Positions 40,297 through 51,756 of a DNA stretch of 64,000 nt are shown one piece after another (positions within the stretch are counted from its first letter, which is position 1; each line of letters starts with the position of its first letter). The DNA lies in contig CP137319.1 of the NCBI GenBank assembly GCA_033182465.1, positions 2,356,001 to 2,420,000 of the forward strand, in the 5' to 3' direction. This DNA comes from Sanghuangporus weigelae. Lineage: Eukaryota > Basidiomycota > Agaricomycetes > Hymenochaetales > Hymenochaetaceae. A program made the translations under genes and the position numbers. The notes beneath the pieces were generated by a model that had not been told where the DNA came from, did not search any database, and worked only from the letters and a program-made list of their open reading frames with translations.

Positions 40297-40646
40297 AAAC
40301 CTTATTAGCCTTTAGCCTTTTAGCGTTTAGGCTTTAGTAGTTGTGCTTCTGGACTTCTAAGAAGTTTGATCGCTTCTTTTGATCGAGGTCGCTCTGGTTG
40401 CTTGGTCGGCGGCGTTAGAGTGGTAGTCCGCGGTAATAGGCGGTCGGCGGTGTTAGCTGTTAGCGGGATTACGTATCCGCTTCGGTGCTTCTAGCGCTCG
40501 GGTGGTAACGGGTTACTGTTGCCTAGGCCGCTCGATTGCTTGGGCCTTTGATAGCTGGCTTGGTTACCGGTCGCGTTTGGAAAGCTGATCGTGTAGATCT
40601 GTTGATCGTGTCGATCCTGATGCGAGTTTTTGAGCGGATCCTTTCA

Positions 40647-40651
40647 CGTAT
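40647..40651. repeat. Target-site duplication CGTAT, right side of copy B
   Basis: Identical to 28349-28353. The uninterrupted target in X1 reads ACCGTATAAGATG near 22379. Confidence 0.95.
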
Positions 40652-42193
40652 AAGATGAATATAAAGGATAAAATGGAGTGAGTGGCTGGAGAAGGCGCCG
40701 CTGGGTCGTCTGATAGGATGCCTGGGTCGTCGGATGGCCGCCGACGTCGGATAAAGGGGTGCCGGACTGAGGGGGAGGCCGCAGGAATCCACCGAAGTAG
40801 CGTAAACGCGATAGATGAAAGGAAAAGACCGTATAAGATCAATATATGGGATAAACTGGAGTGAAAGGCTGGAAAGGACGCCAAAGGGGAGTCTGATGAG
40901 AAGCCTGAGTCGCCGAAGGGTCGCCGACGTCGAATAGAGGGGCGCCGGACAGGTATAAAGTGTGGGGAGGAGGCTCAGGGTTAAATCCCGAGCCCTACTC
41001 ACTCACTGAACGTCAGAGCGGCAAAGGCGTATCGGAGGTGGCGGAGGCAAGTAGAATGTGGAGTCAAACAAGAGGAGATGTCAAGGATAGTATATAGTCA
41101 AGGGGGAGGCTCAGTACATGAGGGGAGACTCAGAGTGAGGGATATCTCAAACTCTGGCGCTCGGTCTGGTACATGCTCTTAGAATCCTTGCTAGGCTTGG
41201 AATCCTGTCGTCTACAAGCTAGTATAAGCTCTATATATACTCTACTGCTGTCACCGACACGTCATACTGTCTGACAACATCTCCTGAGTCATCTGGGTCA
41301 CCAAGGGCCGCTGCCGGAGCGCCCAGGTGAAATCTGAGAGCGGCAACGTGAGGGGGGCGTCCAATAGCATGGAATATCGAGTATCTGCAATAATACGGGC
41401 GCCAGCGGAGTTGGGCTTGGCGGCGTGAGTCGGTGGCTTGGCACGCCAATGTACCACATGCCTACCTTCCATACATGGTCTAATGGGGGCCGCCGCATCG
41501 GGGGGAAGTCGGGAAACATCGGAACCGATGATCGGAGGCTGATATCGCATATATGAGACAAAGGGCGCATCAGCCAATGTCCCTGAGGTGTCCGATGCAT
41601 CGGCGGCACTCAATACAGAGTGTGGGCGATCCCTAGTGACTAATATGAGTGGCCGGAGCGGCAGTGCTGTGGGGGACTGCCGGACTGGTGGCAGATATGT
41701 CGTAATGAGGCATGTAAGCACATATGACAATATATAGCTCCCTAGACAATGGGGGACTGCTTGGTAAGCTGTAGGAGGCATCGGCGAGGGTACCTGAGGA
41801 TATCTGAGTGTCCGCCACATTGATCGGCGCCATGGGGGGCCGACTCGGAGGCATCCAGAGTCGCCGCAAGGCTGTACGTATGGTAAATCGTAAGATCGGC
41901 GGCATGTAATCATTGGAGGGTCTGTCCTATAGTGCCTGGTGCTGGGTAGGAGCTGTCGGCAGACCTGTCTGAGTGTCGGAGAGCCATCGGCGGATCGATC
42001 TGGGCCATAGGAGGGCACCGCAGTACAGTACGTGTACTGGAATCAGTGGAAACGTGCTCAAATGGTGTCTCGAGTGCAGTAGGAGTATGCCCTCACACTC
42101 TGAGGTGTAGGCGGCTCTGGGATATGGTATCTGCAGTATAGGGGGAGCCATAGTATGAGTGTACTGGCACAGGAGGGGCCAGTGCGCTACAGC
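40652..42193 (+). repeat. Repeat X copy X2, right piece
   Basis: It continues X after copy B and matches 22380-23944. It ends GCGCTACAGC; the following bases differ from X1, so the right terminal repeat is incomplete. A long minus-strand open stretch (42018-41251) has no ATG at its start and reads as a decayed protein with SGTLADAP and DFTWALRQR motifs. Confidence 0.75.
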
Positions 42194-43385
42194 ACTGTCG
42201 TGCTGAGAGTGGACTTGTGAATAAATTCTACAGTGCTCTCACAGAGTCAACCAGTCTATTTATCTAGACGGGTAGTCTTCCCTGTTGTTCGTTTAGCTAG
42301 GGGCAACTAATTCTTAGACTGCGTATGCTATTGTTGGCCGTTGGGTAAGTAATGGAAGTTGATATGGATGATTTTGGGGTGACAATGTATAATAGGTGTG
42401 ATTTGCTGATAAGAGTCCTGAACTCAAACTTAATACGTACTAGGTTCTAGAAGCAGCACAGTAGCGGTTCTAGCAACCTCGCTTATCGTTATCGGTCCTA
42501 GTAGCAACACTCTTCGCAGTACTAGCAACCGCACTTATTCTTAACAGGTACTAACAGCAAACACTAAAGTAGTGTCAGCTACCTGTGCAATGACGTATCT
42601 GAGTGATATGCTGATGTCAAATAAACCACAACACTAATATTCAGCAAGGGTGGGTACAAACAAGCACCTGACTTGAGTGCACCGCGCTAAACAATGATAA
42701 ACACTTCTGTGTGCTTGCAAATCTAGGGTACTGAACAGTAATGAAGTAACAGTAATTAACACCTTAGCTTTATTACCGACTGCCTAATTTGTACAGCAGT
42801 AACAAAAACTAACACTTTACTTAGACTTATGACACAAAGTAACAAACTGGAGAGAGATGGTGGTGGTTAAAGGTCAAGTTGCTCTCTTTCTTGGCATGCT
42901 CGCTCGCCCGCCTTATATAGGCTGAGCTTACTAAGCATTATTAAGCATTACAAAGCAAGGCCAAGAAAATAAACTAAAAATAGGACTCAAATGCACTTGC
43001 TTATATAAGAAAAATTAGGTTCAACCTTCCTAATATAGAATCTGATTTCCATCTCGGCTTCTTGTCCTGCGAGTCCAAAGCTCATATCCCTTTATGGTAT
43101 CCTAACAAAGCTTGGACTGCCTCCTGATTAGGTCATGACACATGCCTAAGCATTGACTCATTGTAACGTAGTCGTTGATAGGGAGTCTGAATTGTCTTGT
43201 ACAAATCTAGGCTCATACCCTCAATTCTGGTGTGCATTATCGGTCTGCTTCAGGTCAATAAGCGATTTGAATACCTCTGAACAGGGACCTTAAAGAAGCT
43301 CGTCGGACCCTGTATGGCTTAGACCAATTCAGTATAAATTGTATATGAGTGACGGCGTAGTCTCCTTAATCCGTATCTTCTCAAA
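42194..43385. other. Intergenic region without supported gene
   Basis: AT-rich sequence with imperfect repeats of CTAGCAACC-type motifs (42470-42560) and a TTATATAGG promoter-like motif near 42911. No open frame with protein-like character was found. It could contain an old LTR but no pair of ends is clear. Confidence 0.4.
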
Positions 43386-43654
43386 ATGCCTTCTCGCAAC
43401 CCTTTTGCACGCCTTTCACACATGTGGTGCCGCATGAAGAAGGTGTTGAGGTTAATTCGTAGGCCTCGTCAGATCACCATTGAACAGCTACAGTAAGTGT
43501 CAGCATTGATATCCAAGTTGATTTATCCTGATGCAGTATTAGAATCATGATTGAGACAACTATTACGACTAGGGTAGAGCCGCTTTTCTTGGTGATTTCG
43601 CATTGCTATCACCCTACGCTTATCTGGTATGGGCTTCTGTCATTATGCTCATGA
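43386..43654 (+). CDS. Possible small two-exon gene, 75 aa, unknown
   Basis: An ATG lies about 55 nt after a TATAAATT motif near 43333. Exon 1 (43386-43492) encodes a basic peptide (MPSRNPFARLSHMWCRMKK). A GTAAGT donor and a GCAG acceptor define a 44-nt intron (43493-43536). Exon 2 runs to a TGA at 43652-43654. Without splicing a 36-aa peptide results. There is no recognisable domain, and the evidence is splice signals and promoter only. Confidence 0.3.
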
Positions 43655-43904
43655 TTTTCTTTTCTGATCGCATTGGTAGAGCACTTACGAATGAGCTGAA
43701 TCTGAGTTTCAAGGATTTATATGTCGCATCCCATAGAGCTATTGCTTGATAGTAATGACTGATGCTATGCTATTCCTGCTTGTTTATGTCCAGGCAATTT
43801 CATAGCCTGACAGTGCGCCACTTGGCCACACTAGATTAGAGATCCAGTCAGACGACCCTAGATGTTAGTCAGCCGAGCCTGGGTAAGATTCGGCTTGTCG
43901 TCCG

Positions 43905-43912
43905 TATATAAG
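43905..43912 (+). promoter_or_regulatory. TATA box upstream of G3
   Basis: TATATAAG, about 110 nt upstream of the ATG chosen for G3. It makes the in-frame ATG at 43927 unlikely as start because that would lie at or before the RNA start. Confidence 0.5.
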
Positions 43913-44022
43913 AAAGCCAGAGATGAATGATACCCAGTACCCACTTTGTCTCCTCCCACCATCATTGTTATCTCCCTCCCCTACACCGATCTTCCCCACT
44001 CAAACTCTGTTTGAGTAGTGTC

Positions 44023-45325
44023 ATGTACTCCTCGCGAGCTACCCTTAGGGGCTGTGAGTATCAGCCGCTATTGTTCAAAGCACTGAAAATAACTGACCGC
44101 CACAACCTAGCCCTGAGTTCCAGAAATGTTCCCATTCTGGAGAAAGTCAGCCCAGGTACGTTTCCTCGGTTGAATGCTGTAGCATGCACTCTTTCGAACT
44201 CTTTTGATCAGTATCCAAGACGGTAACTTCTGCGAAGTCCGTATCTCCAGATACAGAAGCAGTGAATGCTGCGAAGACTGCGAAGGAGAAGGAGGATGCA
44301 TTTGTAGATGACATGAACCAACACTTTACGGCTATGCGCGAGCAAATTGGACTCGGAATTAAGAGCACCCAAGAAAAATTTGCCATTATACATAGGGAAT
44401 TGTACGAACGGAGAGAGTGTTTGAATAAAAACGAGATCGCTTTCAATATCGTAGGAATCTTTCTCCTTTCTTTTTTTTGGCATAATGGGAAGTTTGATTT
44501 GTCATGTTTTAATAGGCAACCCGGACCCAAGCAAACGAGACAAATCCAGAAGTTCTCCAGAGAGCGTTGACCATTGTGTACGACGCAGTAGCCGCTTACG
44601 TGGATAGTCTACAATCTGCGGACCAGCAGATTCCTGGGGGCGCCACCTGGAGACTGGAGGACGCAAAGACTTCTGACGGACGTATTAATGCCGAGATTTT
44701 CACGCAGAAGCTCTGGGAATTCCTCGAACTCCAGCACGATTCCATTGTGGGAACAGAATTGGCATTTTTAGCAGAGCGTTTCTGCCAAAAGCTGGTTGAG
44801 TGGACTAAATTTACAGAAGATCAGCGCAAAAGTACCAAGGAGATGGATATAGATAAGGCAGAGGATCGATTTCGTCGCCTAAAGCGGGCATCTGAATGCT
44901 TCCCGAAGGACGATGTCTCGATTAAGATCCTATCCTTTGTGGTTTTCGCGCCAAAAGCCTCCGGTACTGAGAATAATTATAAAGCGGAGATGAAAGATCG
45001 ATATGATTCCCATCGCTACCGAAGTGTTGCGTACAGTTCCAAGGCGAGGTGCGACTATGAGCAAGGCAGCAAACCACTTGAAGAGAAGAAGAAGCGTATT
45101 TGGTATCATGGTCATTTATCAGTGCTCGCACTTCTGCTGGAGCGGGTCAGGCAGGCCGAATCCAATGACCCGAATTGTGGTTTTCCTGTTTTCACTCAAG
45201 CGGACACATATGGTGATTCGGATGATGATTCGGATGGTGATTCGGATGGTGATTTGTCCGGGACAGACGACATGGATACGGGTGACGAAAGTGAATCCTC
45301 AGTGTCGAACGGTTGTCCGCTGTAG
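44023..45325 (+). CDS. Gene G3, unknown protein with acidic tail, three exons, 393 aa
   Basis: Exons 44023-44155, 44212-44450 and 44516-45325 join in frame across GT-AG introns of 56 and 65 nt. The protein begins MYSSRATLRG, has a helical, charged middle (KTAKEKEDAFVDDMNQHF, LAERFCQKLVEWTKF) and ends in a run of Asp/Ser/Gly repeats (DDDSDGDSDGDLSG) encoded by a GATTCGGAT-type repeat. No signal peptide, membrane span or catalytic motif is visible. The short spliced exons and repeat-coded charged tail resemble G1 in style, but I see no clear sequence similarity. Function unknown. Confidence 0.65.
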
Positions 45326-46760
45326 ACTATCAGACCCTCTTAAGCAGCGGCAAAGGCGACGGCGTTCGACCACAGAGAGGCATCGGCGGTGTCAAAGATC
45401 GGAGAGGTAAGAAGGGATCCAACTCGTGGCTAAACCTCCTGGACAGCTCGGTGCCGCGGCGGACAATTCGACCCGGAAGCACTGCTGCCGATCGGGATGC
45501 GCGCTCAGTCGTGGGGAGAGCTCAATCGTAAGGGCTATGGTATGATCTGCGTATAGAGGGGGCGCCGCCGATAATGTACGAGACAGAGCCGCCGACGAGT
45601 CAAGATGTCGGCGTCGCGAATAAGCAGTAGAGCGACGGCGCTGTCGAGTCCTGCGAGCGGCGGCAATTACTAGTAGAGCGACGGTACCGCCGATTACCAG
45701 GAGAGCGACGGTGTCGCCGATTACCAGGAGAGCGACGGTGTCGCCGATTGTCAAGAGGGCGATGGCGCTGCCGATTCCCAGGAGAGCGGCGGGGTCGCCG
45801 ATTACCAGGAGAGCGACGGTGTCGCCGATTACCAGGAGAGCGACGGTGTCGCCGATTGTCAAAAGGGCGATGGCGCTGCCGATTCCCAGGACGGGGGATC
45901 ACTTGCGCAGTGGCGAGTGAGCACGTGCCCCTGTTATTCCCTTAAACGGGGGCGGCGTCTTGTGTCGGCACACGATCTTCGGCGGAGGCGATAGAGAGCA
46001 AAAGGGCTAATAGAGACGAGAGGAGTGCACTGAGATCTATTCTGAACTACTGCTTCTGAACACTACATACATGAGGTCTATATATACTGGGGAATGCTGG
46101 GGAAGAGCGTCACAGAGGCGGCGACAGTGACGGCGCGTCACAGGCGCGCAATCGGTGCGGACCCGAAGATCGGGGCGCGCCGCGAAGCTGCCAAGACACG
46201 GGCGCGCGCTGATCGGGCTGGCGGTGATTGGCGCGGCGCATCATCATCGGGCGCGCTCGGATCGCTAAGTGGTCGCACCACACGAATATGAAACGTCAGG
46301 GGAGGCAATAATACTAAAAGGGGAATACGCGAGTGGCCGCCGCGTCCGACAATCAGACTCGGCGCACGAAGCAGCATAGTATGAACATGAAACGTGGTAC
46401 CTGGGACCTTGTAAAACCACTACCCGACATCGGATAAGCCAATCAACAGGAGCCGACGAATATTCCATTGGCTATACGGTTCGATATCCTTCCGCCGCCG
46501 TAGCCGATACATCCGCTGCAACGTTCCAGGCGCCCGCGTATCAGAAAGTGCGGCTGGCCAAGCATACTCAGTTTGGGAAGTCTTCGAAGGACGGGGGGCG
46601 GCGGACGTATTGGTTGAGCCGCAAATCAAAGAGCGGCGGTTTGGAGGGTCTTAAGGAGCGGCGGAGGTGTAGCGGTCGGCGCATGATGGTATACTGTACA
46701 GAGTACTGAGGGGCCTGTACCGACGTACCGGTACAGGCAAGTGCGGCGCACTACACCGCC
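45326..46760. other. GC-rich intergenic tract
   Basis: The sequence is unlike the neighbouring genes: very GC-rich, with many CCGCCG and GCGCGC motifs. It contains a 27-bp tandem array (45675-45890). Open frames here have no ATG or are products of the repeat. It resembles the composition of repeat X and may be a decayed repeat of another family. Confidence 0.45.
45675..45890 (+). repeat. 27-bp tandem repeat, eight units in two 108-bp higher-order blocks
   Basis: Units of 27 bp (AGAGCGACGGTGTCGCCGAT plus seven more bases) repeat eight times. Units 1-4 resemble units 5-8 in order, including the variant third (ending GTCAA) and fourth (GGGCGATGGCGCTG) units, giving a 108-bp superrepeat. Confidence 0.9.
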
Positions 46761-47079
46761 GGTGGTGAGCCCTGCATAAATTCATAAGGTATTTGGGTCT
46801 CCACACCATTTTTTATGGTTGTAACTAACATGATCTGAGTTTGCTCCTTGCGTTTGGGCCTTAAGTTAGTGGAATTTTTCGAAATTGCCTTATTCTCATT
46901 TCGTTATGGCGGTTCGTTTGATATGCATACCAGTTTTTCGATAGGAGTTTCTGGGAACATTATTGATTTTGGATCGTCTCCAGAAATTTGTTCCCACTTC
47001 CTTTCGTACCCTTATTTATTGTGCGCATGAATATATGTAATGTAACACATCATGTTTATTATTGAATGTTATTGTCTGT

Positions 47080-49248
47080 TCAGCCAATGTCCTCCCGGGC
47101 ATAGAAAAGCACGGCGGATGCAAGCCCACACGTGATGTGAACACCCGACTGTGACGCCATTGAAATCAATTTGTCGGTTGTCAACCTGAGTAGAATCGGG
47201 TTAATGCGTGGATATCCATTACATTTCAGAACATCGGCCAGCACTGAGTAGTTCATGTTGTCGCGCCCTCGTTCCATGTGATCATCACACATCTTCAACC
47301 AAACCTCTACCAAAGGATAATCACGAATTTTATTCTTCGCAGACGGGGAGCCTCGAGTTCTGTTGTGGTGACCTTTGCGATGATATCCGTTACGACGCGA
47401 TGCAGAGTGCCTGTTCCAATATCTGTGACGCCTGTAGTCATCCTTGGATAACGAACTGCGATCGTGATAATCCTTTTCTGCGGAGCTTTCGGAGTCCGCC
47501 CGCCCCGATGATGATGAGGATCAAAAGCGACGTGTATGACCTCTCTTTCTGATGGATCGGCTCCTGCCACGATGACACTTCCTGCCACGCGATGATCCAC
47601 GGTACCTTCTATCGTCCCTCGGCCTGTCTCGTGCAGGCTGGGAGGCGGGCGATGGCGATGCATGGCGAGTCCTTCCAGCACTGGAATTTTCTACACCTGG
47701 TTTGATCTGCGGATCCCCATCCGCTTGTGCTTGACCAGCGCCAGCTTGGTTTGTAAGCCCCTGCTGCATGCCTATGGCGGTTGAACCTAAGGTGGTCTGC
47801 ACAGTTCACTTTGATTTGTGGTAGTCAAGCAAGTTCAGCTGCCTGGGAACCTCCGAAGCTGTCACGCCCAGAGCTTTACTTAGCTACAAAAGCTCAGAAG
47901 CCTCCAGAATCACATAGATGATAGTAAGACACGTACTAGGAGCCTTGCATGATCAAAATAATTCTTCGTTGTATAATATATATGAGTGCCATCGGCACGA
48001 ACATAACAAACTTCCTCTGGATGCGCGCTACACCGTAGGTTCTGCTTGATCTCCTTGATATGAGGCGCGAGCATTGCATTCAGGTCATCTTTCGTTGCTT
48101 CCGCCGCACTGGTTGGTTTGGTCACATTCTGAAGTACGCTTCCTGAGCATTTAGAACCCTTCTAAATGGAACAGAATTCGCGCATCAACACGAGAAAGAG
48201 AGAAAGGCAAACGATCACATTTACCCGTTCATCGTTCATGTTCATAAGCACAATTTCGCCTGCACTATCGACCTTGCGCTTTTTCTTCAGCTCCTCAAGA
48301 TACTTCTTGAACCCTTGCACAAGCTCATCAAGATCTACATCAGATTCGAGATACCGTGGTTGAATCTTCGTTCCAATCTTCTTAAACCACGGACCGGTGT
48401 AGCCTAGTGTAACCGAGGTGGGATAGCACTGAAGAATACTTGCCACGTTCTGACGCACATCGATTATGCTGTGTTGAGGTTCGACGTTCATTTTGCACAA
48501 AGCCCGCCCATCGTCAACCAGAACGACAAGTGTTGATCGCGTTTCTTTAGGAGCTTGCTGCTCCTCTTTTTCACGTTCGAGATTTTCCATGAAACGCACG
48601 TAAGATACAACCAAAGAGTCGCATCTATACTCTTGGTCTGAATTGTCAGCGTAGTCTATTAAATCATTAGAGACTGACAAACTCCTATAATGGTCTACGC
48701 ACCGGCTGCAAGCAACGGATTATCAAAGTCCCAAGGATCGCTAGTACCGACTCTGTTGGTATCTGACTCTTGACCCAGATCGTCATTAGCCATTCGGGCA
48801 ATATCAAGTTGTGATGGTTCTTCATCATAGGGCTCTTCATATTAATACGTCCGGTCCTCGTCAGCAGCTCTCCGGCCCCTTGCTTTTGTCGTGGTGGGCT
48901 CTGCTTCCATGTTATTCTGTTACGAAGTATGAGTGCAATACCAGAAGACAAGACTATCAGTACTACCATCTCTTCAACACCGTTCTTGTTGACAGCAGGC
49001 CACTCTGCCTTCCTTGGCCGGCCTCGTTTCCGTGGTCCTTCAGCAATGACATCTGCATTTTGAGAGTTCAAATGAGGGCCATTTGCTCGCTGGGGCTCCA
49101 GGGCTGTTGCTGCTTTTTTGGGAGAGGAGTTTCTTGTAACGGCGGATGCCTGCTTCGTCCCGGCAGTCTTACTAGCCGCAGTCTTGTGAACTGCAGTCTT
49201 GCGAACCGCAGTCTTGCGAACTGCGAGTTTTCTAGGAGTGGGACTCAT
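47080..49248 (-). pseudogene. Gene G2, AT-hook and Arg/Ser-rich protein, with two nonsense codons
   Basis: Inferred exons: 49248-48967, 48916-48703, 48655-48225, 48128-47937, then 47883 to the end, probably with a further 54-nt intron near 47850. Domains in order: Lys/Ala repeats (KTAVRKTAVHKTA), an AT-hook core (RKRGRPRK), an acidic stretch, a conserved middle region (SYVRFMENLERE, RYLESDVDLDELVQGF), an Arg/Ser-rich stretch and a C-terminal helical region (VEVWLKMCDDHMERGRDN). In-frame stops occur at 48842-48844 (TAA) and 47521-47523 (TGA); both could come from single C-to-T changes (CAA, CGA). The intact downstream frame argues for recent decay or a sequence error. A related fragment lies at 25738-26111. 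The AT-hook suggests DNA binding; function otherwise unknown. Confidence 0.55.
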
Positions 49249-49392
49249 GATGGTAAGAGATGAAAAAAAAAAAAAGTGATGTGGCAACGAAGAAGGTAGC
49301 TGCTTATAAACGTATTCCCAGCTCGCTTACTAGCCCTCCGGAGATCGATGATCCAAAGTCCGCAAACATACACTATCTTCAGATTCAACGGC

Positions 49393-50587
49393 CTATACAA
49401 GCACATCATAGCGACAGTGGCGAAAGAAGGAATAACTATCCAAAGAATTAATGGAATACACCTGCCTGCAGAGTTGCTCAACAACTGACGCGTCATCCTG
49501 AGGACCGGGACCCTGCCGTTTTAACCTGGACTTGATTACGGAGAATGCAAGTTCAATAGGATTGTAGTCTGGTGAGTAAGGAGGAAGAAATTCAAGCCTG
49601 ACACCCCTAAGCAAAGGGGTCAGTACAAGCTGCGACTTGCATTGCTAGTGAGACAGACTGAGATTCGATGAGCTCCCGGATCTCGGGAGCCTTGTGTATC
49701 AGGAAGTTGTCCATCACAATGACTGATTGGGTGCTGGGGAAGGGATGCATTTTGTCCAACAGGCCGGCGATGAATTCCGTGAACAATTTGGTATTGAATG
49801 CGCCCTGTACGATAGTGCAGTCGATTGTCCCGTCGAGGCTGATAGCTGGCAAGACGGAGAAGCTAACGGAGTGAATCAGAAGCTTGCGACGTGCCACAAG
49901 AGGCAGAATCACCATTTCCCCCTATTGAAAAACTGCTTGCGACATGCACGGCGACCCTCAAGGGCCCAAGCAGTGTTGCGAAGAAAAGCCCGCCGATCGC
50001 AAGCACTCTCATCGACAAACACCAGCTGTTCTGCTGTGTACTGAGAGGCGATACGTGCGACGTACTGTGCACGCAGAGTCTCATTCCGCTCGAGAGCCCT
50101 TTTCGATAACTAGACAACGACGATTTCAGTTCGCGTGGACTGCGTGGGGAAGCAAAGCGACAGAGACAGCCACCTTCTTAAGTGTGAAACCAGCGCGCAG
50201 CAAGGACCTGCGTATAGTCGCATCCGAGACCTCCTTCTCCCATCTTTCCTGGAGCAGTAGCCTCAACTCGTCGATGTAACGGTCATTGAGATTGCTTAGT
50301 GACCCGCAAAGGAACTACGTGGTGTGAACCAACAGCTACCAGGACAGGTTTCAACATGTGCATACCTTGGTGTGGATATAATCAAGCACTCAAGGCCTTC
50401 CACGAAAACCAAGTTCATGCGCAGCAACAGTCCCGTTGCGCTTGAACTCTTGTATTATCCGGAAAACTGTTGTCTTGGGTATGTCGATCAAGGCTGCGAT
50501 CTGAGAGGCGCTGAGTTTCTTGTTCATAGTGATGATGCATTCCCGTAAATTGTTGGACAGCCTTCTGCTGCGTCGCCGGGGTTGCAT
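49393..50587 (-). pseudogene. Tc1/mariner-like transposase of T2, near-intact with one stop
   Basis: Read from 50587: a helix-turn-helix segment (SASQIAALIDIPKTTVFRII), FRGRP followed by TGA (50390-50392), then short exons with DATIRRSLLRAGFTLKK, VFVDESACDRR (first Asp), SVLPAISLDGTI, VIVMDNFLIHK (second Asp) and PDYNPIELAFSVIKS (Glu), ending at TAG 49393-49395. GT-AG introns of roughly 50-65 nt separate them. The TGA is in the same place in T1 and corresponds to a CGA in related FRGRPR sequences. Except for that codon the DDE enzyme appears complete. Confidence 0.7.
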
Positions 50588-51613
50588 GAACGAATGCTCA
50601 ACATAAGCTGTAGAGATGGTGGCTGTGAAGATGGTGATGGCTCGAGATCAAGTGGCGACTCGACACGTGAGTCCTCAAATGCGTCACTGCCTCCTATCTC
50701 TTTGCCGTGGTGCCTCGTCTCTCGTGATGGTCCGTCCCCAACAACTGGGGGTTCCCTCATGCCTGTGGGTGATGAGGGATTGGTGAGGGTGAGGAGGGAA
50801 CTGTGGACAAGTGATGAGAGCTGCTGTGCGGGGAGATGCTGCATACGAAAGACTACCGTCGTGTGCGTACACTCGTGTTTCTCTGAGAGATGTTTCTGCG
50901 GCCCTGGCAGGCACGCTTGGTTTGGTTGCAGCAGGAGTGCATGATGGCTGAGCCGACCTTGTTCGCCCTCACCCAGATATGATTTTGGGTGACATTTCAG
51001 CAGAGGATGGTCACCGGGGTGGTTTCAAGTCTGATTGGTAGATAGTACAAGTAATGTAGCCACACCCAAGCCTAAGTCAGCTCAGCTACTGTCTTGGCTG
51101 AAAGCACCTATGCTGCTGTCTTTTTAGCAGAAACAATCAGATTTTTTGGTGTCCAAATGCGTGAGTTATGACAGATGCAATGAAGTAGGGGAGAGTTCTG
51201 TGAGCAGGAGTGACAACAAACCACCCAGTTTCACTACCACAATCATGTCAGGGAGCCTCGAGGAGTTGCGTACAGGTGCCCACTGGGCTGGCCTGATTTA
51301 TCAAACTTGAATCAGATTTTTCCGGATGATGTTGGGCAAGCTACGATTTTTACACTGAACGGAGGGCATGACAAGGATTTAGCATTATGATGCTATCTTT
51401 TTAGTAGTGAAGTACATACTCAACAAAACCCAGACATTTTTATATGTACTGGAGCGCATTTTCGAGCAGGTTTTTTACATGGTTATATCAGATTTTTATG
51501 TGCTGTATTGACTGAGATATTCGCTATTTTGTTTTTTTTTGCTCATCCAGGATGCACTTTGCATCAAAAATACACGTGATTTTCCAAATTGCCAACAATT
51601 TTGCAATTAGCTG
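49393..51613 (-). mobile_element. Tc1/mariner-like element T2, 3' terminal repeat not found
   Basis: The right end is a terminal repeat CAGCTAATTGCAAAATTG on the minus strand, next to TA (51614-51615). A leader of about 1 kb and a multi-exon transposase follow, ending at 49393. No inverted terminal repeat appears beyond the transposase stop; gene G2 begins 145 nt further. So the element is truncated, or its true end lies beyond G2 and outside the recognised sequence. Confidence 0.8.
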
Positions 51614-51756
51614 TAATTCATATCCCGGCAGTATTAATATAATATATATCCGCGGAGTACAGTGAGTATACCTTATAAGTTTGGGAAAGAGTGAGAGAGA
51701 CAAGGATTGCCGTCCAATCTGAAGAGAGCGAAGGTTTAAGAAATGCCGAATGAGAA

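Larger units (their letters stand above)
28354..40646 (-). mobile_element. Complete Ty3/gypsy chromovirus retrotransposon, copy B (12,293 bp)
   Basis: Two 1512-bp LTRs (28354-29865 and 39135-40646) bound an internal region of 9269 bp. A perfect 5-bp target duplication CGTAT flanks it (28349-28353 and 40647-40651). Minus-strand gene order is LTR with U3 ORF, primer site, leader frame, pre-gag ORF, gag, pol, third ORF, an opposite-strand small gene, polypurine tract, LTR with U3 ORF. All frames are open. I noticed only two differences between its LTRs. It inserted into repeat X. The size is well above the usual 5-8 kb of fungal Ty3 elements because of the long LTRs and accessory ORFs. Confidence 0.97.
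39135..40646 (-). repeat. 5' LTR of copy B (1512 bp)
   Basis: Same ends and length as 8641-10152. TATA box at 39433-39439, predicted RNA 5' end at 39405. Confidence 0.95.

Noticed and set aside
41251-42018. 255-codon minus-strand open frame in repeat X2
   Set aside because: It does not begin with ATG and corresponding frames in X0 and X1 are broken; treated as a decayed repeat protein, not a gene.
45392-45862. Minus-strand frame with repeated GDTVALLVI
   Set aside because: Product of the 27-bp tandem repeat, no ATG start, no sign of transcription.
48153-48680. G2 middle exon as a free-standing 172-aa gene
   Set aside because: Its upstream and downstream parts join in frame through plausible introns to conserved exons, so it is part of the larger G2 gene.
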